Shown here: positions 34,201 to 41,336 of the stretch, in pieces | Layout: every line of letters starts with the position of its first letter | Numbering within the stretch: the stretch's first letter is position 1 | Position numbers and translations under genes: made by a program | Assembly: GCA_963169325.1 (NCBI GenBank) | Contig: CAUJEY010000100.1 | Location: forward strand, 1-60,525 | Length of the DNA: 60,525 nt | Direction of reading: 5' to 3' | From: Bacteroidota bacterium | GTDB taxonomy: Bacteria; Bacteroidota; Bacteroidia; Chitinophagales; Saprospiraceae | Notes under the pieces: generated by a model | The model's input: only the letters and a program-made list of their open reading frames with translations | What the model was told of the DNA's origin: nothing | The model's database searches: none

Positions 34201-36336
34201 CTATTGTTCGTCCCCTTTCCGCACATTAGCGGTACCGTCCACTTTTACGGTGCTACTGCCGTCCGCTTTGACGAGGGCATCGGTATTCACGTTTAGTTTG
34301 GCCTTCGAGCCGTCAGAAGCGGATATTTCGACGCGGTCAGTACGCCATCCCGAGGCTTCCAGTTCAGCGCCGTCGCTTAGGTTGGCACTGATTTCGCTGC
34401 CCGATCCAATCAATTCGACGGAGCATTTACCATTGAGTGTCAGGTTCAGGTTACTGGCGTCCAGATATCCTTTTATGCGCGAATTGCCTTTTGCCGAAAT
34501 GGAGGCTTCTGTCACGTCGAAACCACGAATGGTCACCAATCCGGTGTTTTCAGCAAAAATGGAGTTAAAATCCGGTGTTTTTATGATGCATCGCAGTTGG
34601 CCCGACAGGTTTTTGCCACGGGTGGTCAGGGTGAGGTTTTCACCTGTACGGATCGACTCCACCGCGTCGCGATCGGTTTGTGGCCCTTCAAATTCGATGC
34701 TAAAATCATCATCCTTTATAATTTCCGTATCGAAATTGCCTTCGAGCATAAACTTCTCATAGTACCGGCCGCTGCGGTAACGCCGGTCGCCGAATTGCGG
34801 GCAGTCGCTGCAAACCAGCCCCCGGTTGGTCATCCGGAATACCCTGTCCGGATAATCGTAAATGTTGTAATCATTATCGGATTCGGCATAGTCCACATCG
34901 CGGACGCGGTTGTTAATCCCCTCGCCAAAAACGACTGATTTCCCTTCCGGTACGCTGATGGTAATTTTGACCTCTTGCACCCGCCACTTATTCCCTTCTT
35001 TGATCTCATACCCATGCGGTACCCGCAAAATTTTGCCGTCAAAGGTTACGTCAAAATCCGTTTTTGCGGCATTTTCTTCAGCTTCGCCGCCGGTAGCGCC
35101 GCGAGCGCGTATCGTTTGTGTACATTCGAAACGGCCCGTCTCACTTTTCCGAATGTTAATACGAATCATCTCTTTTACTCTCATGCCTTTGCCACCGATA
35201 TAAAAACCGTCGTCGCCGTTGAACCAATAGTCCTGCTCGCCCGGCAGCCCTTTGCTGGCCCATTCCAGCCGCAGCGTATCGGAGTCTATCTCCGACAGGT
35301 CCATATTCCTGGAAACCGAGCCTCCCTGGCGAAAGCTTTGGGCGGCCCAGCCTCCAAGTAACAGCAGCGAAATAAAGTTTAGTACCCAAAATATACTCAA
35401 ACCAGAGCCTAACCAGGCCGGTGATTTAAAACGGAAAATAGTACGGCCCAACCACAACACCAACCCGACAATTGGAATGCCGATCAGGAAAAAGGCGTTG
35501 AAAAACGCGATATAGGTACTGCCCGTGGAGAGCGGGCTGAAATAGGAAACGTAGGGTTGGGCGGTCATAAATGCCCAGATACCGGCCACCCAGGCCGAGC
35601 CCAGCCCCAAAACCATCATAATGGCCACAAAAATGACCAACCCGAGAATCAGTTTGCCAAATACCGTCAGGCATCCTCCGGCAACCGACGCCGTGGTACG
35701 CCCGGCCGAACTGACAGCCTCTGACGAGCCGAATTCATTGACTTTTTTGGACAGTCGCTCGAATCCCTGCTCGATCTCGCGGGCGATATTTTCCACATTG
35801 GCGGTTTCGCCACGCATCGCCAGCCGCTCGGCAGCGGTGCGTGCCGGTGGGACCAATATCCACAACAGCAGATAGGCCGGCACCCAGAAGCCGAACGAAA
35901 CCAGTGCCAGCAGCACAAAAATCAGCCGCATCCAGATCGATTCCTGCATACCGAAATAGGCTGTCAGGCCCGAACAAACACCGCCGATGACGGCATCCTC
36001 TTCGTCGCGGAACAGTTTTTTGCCGGGGCGGAAGGCTTTTTTGCCCGAGGCGCCGGCGCCGGGTTTTTCTACCGGCTCACCGCCGAAATCTTCGGGTTTA
36101 CCCATCACCTCAATCGCGGCTTCCACGTCGGGCAACATCACGATGGTGCGATTGCCCATGCCGTTGGTGATGAGCTCGCCCAGACGCGATTCAATATCGT
36201 GCATAATCTCGTCGCGCCCTTCGCTTTCGCTGAACCGCCGTCGGATGCTGTCGAGATACGACGAAAGATATTCGTAAGCATCGTCATCTATGGTGACAGC
36301 ATATCCGCCAAGATTGATATTCAGTATCTTATTCAT
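34201..36336 (-). CDS. PspC-domain membrane protein with DUF2807 adhesin-head domain
   Basis: 711 residues. Order: conserved N-terminal domain (1-85: VTIDDDAYEYLSSYLDSIRRRF, DIESRLGELI), PspC domain (about 105-165: LFRDEEDAVIGGVCSGLTAYFGM, helix IWMRLIFVLLALVSFGFWVPAYLLLWIL), several further membrane helices (about 225-345) and a large soluble beta-helical end of the DUF2807 type (about 500-700: regular ISAKGNSRIKGYLDASNLNLTLNGKCSVELIGSGSEISA pattern in short rungs). PspC proteins act in envelope stress. The upstream PadR gene (same strand, 124 nt away) probably represses both. Confidence 0.9.
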   Translation of the reverse strand: MNKILNINLGGYAVTIDDDAYEYLSSYLDSIRRRFSESEGRDEIMHDIESRLGELITNGMGNRTIVMLPDVEAAIEVMGKPEDFGGEPVEKPGAGASGKKAFRPGKKLFRDEEDAVIGGVCSGLTAYFGMQESIWMRLIFVLLALVSFGFWVPAYLLLWILVPPARTAAERLAMRGETANVENIAREIEQGFERLSKKVNEFGSSEAVSSAGRTTASVAGGCLTVFGKLILGLVIFVAIMMVLGLGSAWVAGIWAFMTAQPYVSYFSPLSTGSTYIAFFNAFFLIGIPIVGLVLWLGRTIFRFKSPAWLGSGLSIFWVLNFISLLLLGGWAAQSFRQGGSVSRNMDLSEIDSDTLRLEWASKGLPGEQDYWFNGDDGFYIGGKGMRVKEMIRINIRKSETGRFECTQTIRARGATGGEAEENAAKTDFDVTFDGKILRVPHGYEIKEGNKWRVQEVKITISVPEGKSVVFGEGINNRVRDVDYAESDNDYNIYDYPDRVFRMTNRGLVCSDCPQFGDRRYRSGRYYEKFMLEGNFDTEIIKDDDFSIEFEGPQTDRDAVESIRTGENLTLTTRGKNLSGQLRCIIKTPDFNSIFAENTGLVTIRGFDVTEASISAKGNSRIKGYLDASNLNLTLNGKCSVELIGSGSEISANLSDGAELEASGWRTDRVEISASDGSKAKLNVNTDALVKADGSSTVKVDGTANVRKGDEQ

Positions 36337-36361
36337 TGTTTGAAGTTGGTTGAAAAAGTAA

Positions 36362-36411
36362 AAGGTTTCTAAGGTTACTGGTTTCTAAGGTTTCTGGTTG
36401 GAGGGTTGGGG
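36362..36411. repeat. AAGGTTTCT word array between PadR and PspC genes
   Basis: Units AAGGTTTCT, AAGGTTACT, GGTTTCT, AAGGTTTCT (9, 9, 7, 9 nt) followed by degenerate GGTTGG words. It lies in the PadR-PspC transcript, about 25 nt upstream of the PspC start. Confidence 0.75.
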
Positions 36412-36460
36412 ACATAGGTTGCGTTTGTAGGCCAGGCTTTTAATCCGGACACTTTTGCGT

Positions 36461-36874
36461 TTAAGCGTCTGGCAGCAGGGGTTCGATATTGAGGGCGCGG
36501 GGGGCATCCGGTTCACTGGCATTGCCGGGGTCGTTGTTTTGCGCGGGGTTGCCTGCAATGGTCTGATCCACGGCATGTACCAATTGCTGCCAGCTGCCGG
36601 TGAGCTCCTCCAGAAACTTTTTACCGTTTCCGGTGATGGTGAAATATTTGCGCGGCGGGCCTTTGACGCCTTCGCGCCAGATGGTGTCCACCAAACCATC
36701 GTTCTTCAGGCGGATCAGCAGCGGGTACAGGGTACCTTCCTTGACGAAAAGGTTGGTGCCTTCCAGTTTGTCGATAATTTCCGGGGGGTAGGTTTCCCGC
36801 CCGGCAATGACCGCCAACACACACATCTCCAGTACACCCTTCCGCATTTGTGCCTTGGCATTTTCCAAATCCAT
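36461..36874 (-). CDS. PadR-family repressor
   Basis: 137 residues from the ATG at 36874; the frame runs to 36976, but the start MDLENAKAQMRKGVLEMCVLAVI is the standard PadR opening and the upstream part overlaps the promoter. Winged-helix signatures: ETYPPEIIDKLEGTNLFVKEGTLYPLLIRLKNDGLV and GPPRKYFTITGNGKKFLEEL. The C-terminus is a Pro/Asn/Glu-rich tail. PadR-PspC/DUF2807 pairs are a common arrangement in Bacteroidota. An inverted repeat over its -33 box (36991-37026) is the likely operator. Confidence 0.92.
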   Translation of the reverse strand: MDLENAKAQMRKGVLEMCVLAVIAGRETYPPEIIDKLEGTNLFVKEGTLYPLLIRLKNDGLVDTIWREGVKGPPRKYFTITGNGKKFLEELTGSWQQLVHAVDQTIAGNPAQNNDPGNASEPDAPRALNIEPLLPDA

Positions 36875-36969
36875 GTTTTTGTTTTTTAGTTGTTGCCTCG
36901 ATTGCGGCAGGACTAAGCGGTTGTAGGAAATTCCCCGTTGTTCCCAGCCCTGCCAGCTATTTGATGGCA

Positions 36970-37026
36970 CAAACATACGGTCAAGTCAAGTATTATGCAA
37001 TACAAGGAACTAAATTTTGCATAATA
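36970..37026 (-). promoter_or_regulatory. PadR promoter with overlapping inverted-repeat operator
   Basis: On the minus strand: TTG (36998-37000), 20 nt, then TATGTTTG (36970-36977), a full Bacteroidota promoter. A perfect 10-bp inverted repeat TATTATGCAA (36991-37000) and TTGCATAATA (37017-37026), spacer 16 nt, covers the -33 box. This is where an autoregulating PadR dimer would be expected to bind. Confidence 0.65.
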
Positions 37027-37168
37027 TTTTTTCTAAAAAGATGCCTTGTTTGTTTTAAAAACCTGTTTATCAGATAATTGTGAAAAATATTTATTTTAAA
37101 ATTTTTTTAAGAAAAAAAGTGGCCGTCCTGAGAAAAGGCGGCGCGTTATCTGACGTCTATTTTTCACC

Positions 37169-37204
37169 TTAACATTCTTAACATAATTTTAAGAAAACCT
37201 TAAC
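37169..37204 (+). promoter_or_regulatory. Phased TTAAC repeats upstream of a lipoprotein gene
   Basis: TTAAC at 37169, TTAAC at 37178, TTAAG at 37189 and TTAAC at 37200, spaced 9, 11 and 11 nt, with a 7-bp palindrome (TTCTTAA, 7 nt, TTAAGAA) at 37175-37195. The roughly 11-nt spacing resembles sites of OmpR/PhoB-type regulators; which regulator binds is unknown. Confidence 0.35.
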
Positions 37205-37243
37205 GTTGTAATCTCAATTCTTAACTAAACCCATTTCCAGCAC

Positions 37244-38128
37244 ATGAAATCCGCAATAAGATTATCCAGTTTGTCCGCAGGGTGCAGCCTTCTTTTTCTG
37301 CTTGTTTTTGCAAGTTCCTGCGCCAATGTTTATTTTGAAAACCCGGTACCGCAGGGCGGTGATGCGCTGCGGTCCTTTCCTGCCGAATGGGCCGGTGTGT
37401 ACGAGGAACCGAATTCCGGAGAAGAAAAGGCCATTTTTCTCAATTGCCTGCGGCTTGAGCGCCTGAGCGATACTGAATTGATGGTATCGGGAGAAACGCG
37501 TATTGCCCGGGAAGACCTGCCGGCACTCCGGGCAGATCTGGAGGCGCAGAAAAAAAGCGGCAAACTGATCAGCTACCTGCTGACGGAGCGATTTCTGATT
37601 ACGACTGCCCCGGTCGCGGATGAAAACCGGCCGGGCGTGTCGGAAGAGCAGCACTTTACGCAGTTATATAAAGAAGGCAACTGGTACATATTGGGAAAAA
37701 CGCCTGAGCCGATGATCCTTTTTGACCTGGAGTCAGCCCGGATGACCCGTTTTGAAAAACAAGGGCAGGGAAAATCCGATAGCGGGTTGTTTCCGCAGGC
37801 CGACAGCCTGTCTTCCGAACAAACCCGGCTCGTAGCCAGGCAAAAGGGCAACGGAATTTATTTGAATATGCTGAAAGATGACAACAGCTTGTGGGAATTG
37901 TACTACATCACACAACCCGCTAAAAGCGAGCTCGTGGTAAAAACCTCCGTACTGCAAGATGAAAAGACCCTGGACCGGCGCCTGGATTTTTATAACGGGA
38001 TTACGCCGTTCGTCAAATTACAGGACGGAAAGAATTACAAAATCGCGCCGACCGATCGGGCATTGGAACAATTACTTGCGGAAAAAGACCTCTTGCAAAC
38101 GACAGTGCTGAAAAAAATCAGTGAATAA
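37244..38128 (+). CDS. Unknown lipoprotein
   Basis: 294 residues with a lipoprotein signal ending in lipobox FASSC. The mature part is about 265 residues, mixed alpha/beta and hydrophilic (LRSFPAEWAGVYEEP, YKEGNWYILGKTPEPMILFDLE, LWELYYITQPAKSELVVKTSV). I do not recognise the family. It stands alone on the plus strand. The hairpin of the first small-RNA candidate (38147-38186) lies just after its stop and could serve as its terminator from the other side. Confidence 0.75.
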   Translation: MKSAIRLSSLSAGCSLLFLLVFASSCANVYFENPVPQGGDALRSFPAEWAGVYEEPNSGEEKAIFLNCLRLERLSDTELMVSGETRIAREDLPALRADLEAQKKSGKLISYLLTERFLITTAPVADENRPGVSEEQHFTQLYKEGNWYILGKTPEPMILFDLESARMTRFEKQGQGKSDSGLFPQADSLSSEQTRLVARQKGNGIYLNMLKDDNSLWELYYITQPAKSELVVKTSVLQDEKTLDRRLDFYNGITPFVKLQDGKNYKIAPTDRALEQLLAEKDLLQTTVLKKISE

Positions 38129-38140
38129 CAATACTGCCCC

Positions 38141-38268
38141 AAAAGGGGCGTGGGCCACAGTGCTCTTTCGCACCGCGGCCCACGCCTATAATAATCTCAT
38201 GAAAAGTCGAATTTGTTGGTCAAGGTTAATCCCGATCGCTGCGCCTCACTTGCTATTCTTTCCTTGAC
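38141..38268 (-). ncRNA. Candidate small RNA, copy 1 (divergent)
   Basis: Most diverged of three related minus-strand elements. Promoter: TTGTCCTTT, 18 nt, GCACCTTTG (box 38273-38280). The RNA would start near 38268. A 7-bp helix joins GTCAAGG at its 5' end (38262-38268) to CCTTGAC (38219-38225). The core (AAATTCGA, ACTTTTCATGAGATTAT) follows, then a 17-bp terminator stem (38147-38163 with 38170-38186) and TTTT. The helix differs in sequence from the other copies but stays paired. Confidence 0.6.
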
Positions 38269-38458
38269 AATACAAAGGTGCAAGATATTTTTTATAAAAA
38301 AAGGACAATTTTAGCAAATTCATTCGGAGATGTTTTCAAGAAATTTATCGCCTTTTTTACACCTAAAAAACTCATTATCAATATACTAACTAATTATAAA
38401 AGTGAATTTTTCTACCTTTTCAAGATATCTTATTTTAAAATTTTGTTCGGGTATGGGC

Positions 38459-38581
38459 AAAAAAAAACCGCGGCACTCGTTTGTGCCGCGGCGGTTTCCC
38501 GTATAATCTCATGAAAAGTCTCGAATTTGGTGGTCAATTTTTCCGCTTCTTTTCGTTTCGCCGCCGTTATCTCTTATTGAC
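38459..38581 (-). ncRNA. Candidate small RNA, copy 2
   Basis: Nearly identical to copy 3 over about 190 bp (38451-38642). Minus-strand promoter: TTGTCCTTT, 19 nt, GCACTTTTG (box 38586-38593). A helix joins GTCAAT (38576-38581) with ATTGAC (38533-38538); then the conserved core, then a perfect 9-bp terminator stem CCGCGGCAC / GTGCCGCGG (38468-38491) and nine T on the minus strand (38459-38467). The ATG in the core opens no conserved reading frame in copy 1, so it is not a leader peptide. The rest of the 38.13-38.86 kb gap is AT-rich with nothing I can name. Confidence 0.7.
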
Positions 38582-38861
38582 AGTACAAAAGTGCAGCGTA
38601 TCCGTCCAGTACCAAAGGACAAAATAAAGGCTTTGTTGAGTATTATTTCAGATCAAAAAAATGCCTACTATTCACCATTTTTTATATAATTATTTATTAA
38701 TCAAAGATTTATCTAAAAATAAAATTATCCGCGACTTGACGTATTTTCCAATTTTGTTGAAAATAAAATAATTTTAAGTGGCGAAAATTTTGTAAAAAAA
38801 ATTTCCAGAGAGGATAAAATGCCTTTCCACGATCATCTTGTTCCTTTTTAAACTCAACCGC

Positions 38862-39464
38862 ATGAACAAAATCTACCTGCTCCGATACTGCCCTGGCCTT
38901 TTTTCTATTTTCTTTTCCATTACGGCATCCGGACAAATTCCGGCCGACACCCTCCTGCAAAAACTCCTGGGCCGCTGGGAAGTGGTTGCCTACTCGGAGC
39001 AAGGCGTGCAGGTGGACAAAAAAGCGCCCCCCCTGCCACAAGCCCTGGAAGTATACGAACATGTTCGTCGGCAACGGGCTGAACAATGGTATGGATACCA
39101 CGAGTATACCGAAATGAGCCGACGCGAAAACCGTGATTTCCAGCAATGGCAGGAGCGGGACAGTAGTATGGAGGTTCGCCGGTTGGCCGAGGCTATTGAA
39201 ATGCCTTATTACGCCGTCTTTTTTGCCGACAGCACCATCTCCATCTACAATAAAGAAGCCACGACCAGCCGCATATTTTTCCCGGAGGCAAGGCATTATT
39301 CCTTTGCCCCGTCCTTCATGAGCATCGACATATTTAACCCGGGCGGATTTGGAGTACAGTGGAAAGCGCAGGTATTGCAACTCAGCAGCGACCGGATGAC
39401 CTTGTTTCTGCCGGAGGAAGCAGAAATCGTTGAGTTGGTTAAAACCATGTTTTCATTGCCCTGA
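38862..39464 (+). CDS. Unknown secreted protein, lipocalin-like in length
   Basis: 200 residues from the ATG at 38862, which opens the signal peptide MNKIYLLRYCPGLFSIFFSITASG. The mature start (LLQKLLGRWEVVAY) resembles the GxW opening of lipocalin-like domains, and the remainder alternates beta strands (YYAVFFADSTISIYN, FGVQWKAQVLQLSSDRMTLFLPE), but there is an unusually helical, Glu/Arg-rich middle (YEHVRRQRAEQWYGYHEY). No neighbour explains it. It sits between two near-identical small-RNA copies, as if carried or bracketed by the duplication. Confidence 0.72.
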   Translation: MNKIYLLRYCPGLFSIFFSITASGQIPADTLLQKLLGRWEVVAYSEQGVQVDKKAPPLPQALEVYEHVRRQRAEQWYGYHEYTEMSRRENRDFQQWQERDSSMEVRRLAEAIEMPYYAVFFADSTISIYNKEATTSRIFFPEARHYSFAPSFMSIDIFNPGGFGVQWKAQVLQLSSDRMTLFLPEEAEIVELVKTMFSLP

Positions 39465-39528
39465 GCACTGTAAGCGCATCAAATCGGAAAGTCTTTTAGA
39501 AAACAGTCTGACATGTATACGTATGGGC

Positions 39529-39652
39529 AAAAAAAAACCGCGGCACTCGTTTGTGCCGCGGCGGTTTCCCGTATAATCTCATGAAAAGTCTCGAATTTGG
39601 TGGTCAATGTTTTCCGCTTCTTTTCGTTTCGCCGCCGTTATCTCTTATTGAC
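39529..39652 (-). ncRNA. Candidate small RNA, copy 3
   Basis: Repeats copy 2 about 1.07 kb away (39521-39713). Same elements: TTGTCCTTT, 19 nt, GCACTTTTG (box 39657-39664); helix GTCAAT (39647-39652) with ATTGAC; core; stem CCGCGGCAC / GTGCCGCGG (39538-39561) and nine T (39529-39537). Differences from copy 2 fall mainly in the promoter spacer, with a base inserted at the helix end. The AT-rich stretch beyond it (39714-39990) contains a weak echo of the sequence beyond copy 2 (CAATTTTGTTGA). Confidence 0.7.
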
Positions 39653-39999
39653 AGTACAAAAGTGCAGCACATCCATCCGCTGCCAAAGGACAAAATAAAG
39701 GTCTTGTTGAGTAACTTTTTCGTACACGAGTGATGGATTATCTGCTTATTTTATAAACTAAAATATTGATAAACAGTATTTTAGTATTATTAATTTAAGA
39801 GTTAAAAAATCAATTTTGTTGAGAAAAAATTATTTTTTCGACTCCATTTTTTTTAAAAACATTTTTACCAATCCGAGGGGAGGAAAACAATATTTGCGGT
39901 TGAAATGCGCATATAGTGCTGTAAATGAGATAATTGTATAAATTACCTCTGCATCACCAGCAATTTCTAATGTAAAATATTTACGCGGTTACGCCCGTG

Positions 40000-40145
40000 C
40001 TACCCCTATCCCCTTTCCCCCCCGAACTTGTCATCCCGGAGGGAACCGTCCGCTCTACGAGGGGAAAACCCGCAGGTGAGGCCCTTGTAGAGCGGACGGT
40101 TCCCTCCGGGATGACAAGTTCGGGGGGGAAAGGGGATAGGGGTAG
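40000..40145. repeat. 59-bp perfect inverted repeat
   Basis: Arms 40000-40058 and 40087-40145 are exact reverse complements over all 59 bp, separated by 28 nt. The arm contains a run of seven C and is far richer in GC than its surroundings. Any transcript across it would form a very long hairpin. It lies in the 918-nt gap after the lipocalin-like gene; the remaining 40146-40382 has no gene I can support. Confidence 0.93.
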
Positions 40146-40382
40146 TTCGCGGGTTATGTACGGCTGAGGCTGGGATAGCGGCTGATGACAAACAGGAGGA
40201 AAGAAGAGGAAGAGGGGACAGCATGGGCGTAATTGTTTTAATGACCTCTCCGCAACTATAAGATACCGGTCATAACGGCTCGTTCAGGACTTGAAGGTTT
40301 ATATTCGCACTTGCATGCCAGGCACACCCAATATTTGACCTCTCCGAGGTCGTCCAGAATTTTGATATGTTTGCCCCTTCCC

Positions 40383-40988
40383 CTACGGCTTTTTTATCTT
40401 CAAATGAAACCTCCCCTCCGTCATAGCAATACTGTCCGGAATATTGGGCCAATAAGTATTCATCGGTTCCTTTTTCAAAAACACCTGAAAACGCCCTTCG
40501 ACGGTTTGCTCCACCGAATCGTAACGGATGATCTCTACGAAATGATCATTACGGGTTGTATCAGCACGAAAATTACCGACCGGGATATCGTAATCTCTAA
40601 TGTAGGAGAAAGATGCTTGTGGAATTTTATTAGTCAAACTTGCCTGTGTAGTAGGGTATTCTATGGGATATTTTCCCACCTCACACGGTATATCCTGTAT
40701 CGTAAATGAATCGTATGATAAGTAGGAAAGAACAGCTTTTGCACCGAAATAAAACCTTGCAGTGGTTTTATAATGAAACGTTGCTTCAAAAGTCGGACTC
40801 CAATCTACGCCATTGTTCAAAGCAAAACCTTTTCCAAGATCGATTATATGCGTGGAAACCGGCGGAGTATCTATCGGGACTTTTATGGTATCCACGGGGT
40901 CTACTGGTTCATAGATGGGCGGCTGATTTTTTTTGCAATTTGAAAAAACCAGCAGGAAAAGGGCGACATAAAAGAAGATTTTATTCAT
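40383..40988 (-). CDS. Unknown lipoprotein
   Basis: 201 residues; lipoprotein signal ending in lipobox FSNC followed by KK. A proline-rich linker (PPIYEPVDPVDTIKVPIDTPP) leads to a beta-rich domain of about 150 residues (GVDWSPTFEATFHYKTTARFYF, TIQDIPCEVGKYPIEYP, EGRFQVFLKK) that resembles Bacteroidota DUF6252-like lipoproteins, but the match is uncertain. It starts 7 nt after a lone sorting-domain frame, so both may share a transcript. Confidence 0.78.
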   Translation of the reverse strand: MNKIFFYVALFLLVFSNCKKNQPPIYEPVDPVDTIKVPIDTPPVSTHIIDLGKGFALNNGVDWSPTFEATFHYKTTARFYFGAKAVLSYLSYDSFTIQDIPCEVGKYPIEYPTTQASLTNKIPQASFSYIRDYDIPVGNFRADTTRNDHFVEIIRYDSVEQTVEGRFQVFLKKEPMNTYWPNIPDSIAMTEGRFHLKIKKP

Positions 40989-40994
40989 GGCGGG

Positions 40995-41264
40995 TTAATT
41001 TTGAGCGATAATAAATTTGAAATTTTTAGGCTGCGCGGAGGTCGGCAACAATCGAAGCAGGTAAAGACCCGGGGGAAGTGTTTGTGCGTTTATTCGCAAG
41101 CGACCCGCTGCATCCGCGACGTTACTGCCGGATAATAAAATGCGTCCGCTTATGTCGGCAATCGAATAATGCAGGTTGTCCTCTGATAAACTTTTTGTTT
41201 CCAGATTGAGAAGTTTAACACTTAACAAAGATAAAAAATTTATACGAAAAAACCATTTCCACAA
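40995..41264 (-). pseudogene. Lone T9SS type A sorting domain, probable gene fragment
   Basis: 89 codons. Residues about 25-89 (HYSIADISGRILLSGSNVADAAGRLRINAQTLPPGLYLLRLLP, KNFKFIIAQN) are a clear Por-secretion C-terminal sorting domain, but no cargo and no convincing signal peptide precede it: the first 24 codons (MWKWFFRINFLSLL...) run into the divergent promoter region of the TonB receptor. Most likely the tail of a deleted secreted protein. A very short intact protein is the alternative. Confidence 0.6.
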
Positions 41265-41271
41265 TATTTAG

Positions 41272-41334
41272 TTGCACTGAATAAATTTTAAGATTACTTT
41301 TGTAAAAAATTTAGGTTAATCTAAAAATTAGATT
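41272..41334 (+). promoter_or_regulatory. TonB-receptor promoter with DtxR-like operator
   Basis: TTG (41272-41274), 20 nt, TACTTTTG (41295-41302): a full promoter. Directly downstream lie TTAGGTTAATCTAA (41311-41324) and an overlapping perfect palindrome AATCTAA, 3 nt, TTAGATT (41318-41334), ending 2 nt before the ATG. The half-site TTAGGTTA is that of iron- or manganese-sensing DtxR/IdeR/MntR proteins, so metal repression is likely. Confidence 0.6.
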
Positions 41335-41336
41335 CA

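Noticed and set aside
38278-38514. 78-codon plus-strand frame
   Set aside because: It runs through the small-RNA promoter and terminator region, has AT-driven composition, and is unlike any protein; the repeat copy explains its end.
38459-38515. Short leader peptide starting at the ATG in the small-RNA core
   Set aside because: The frame ends after four codons in the divergent copy and is not conserved, while the RNA helix is.
39551-39733. 60-codon plus-strand frame
   Set aside because: It lies across small-RNA copy 3 and is not preserved in copy 2.
40006-40224. 72-codon minus-strand frame
   Set aside because: It is produced by the two arms of the 59-bp palindrome and has no coding features.
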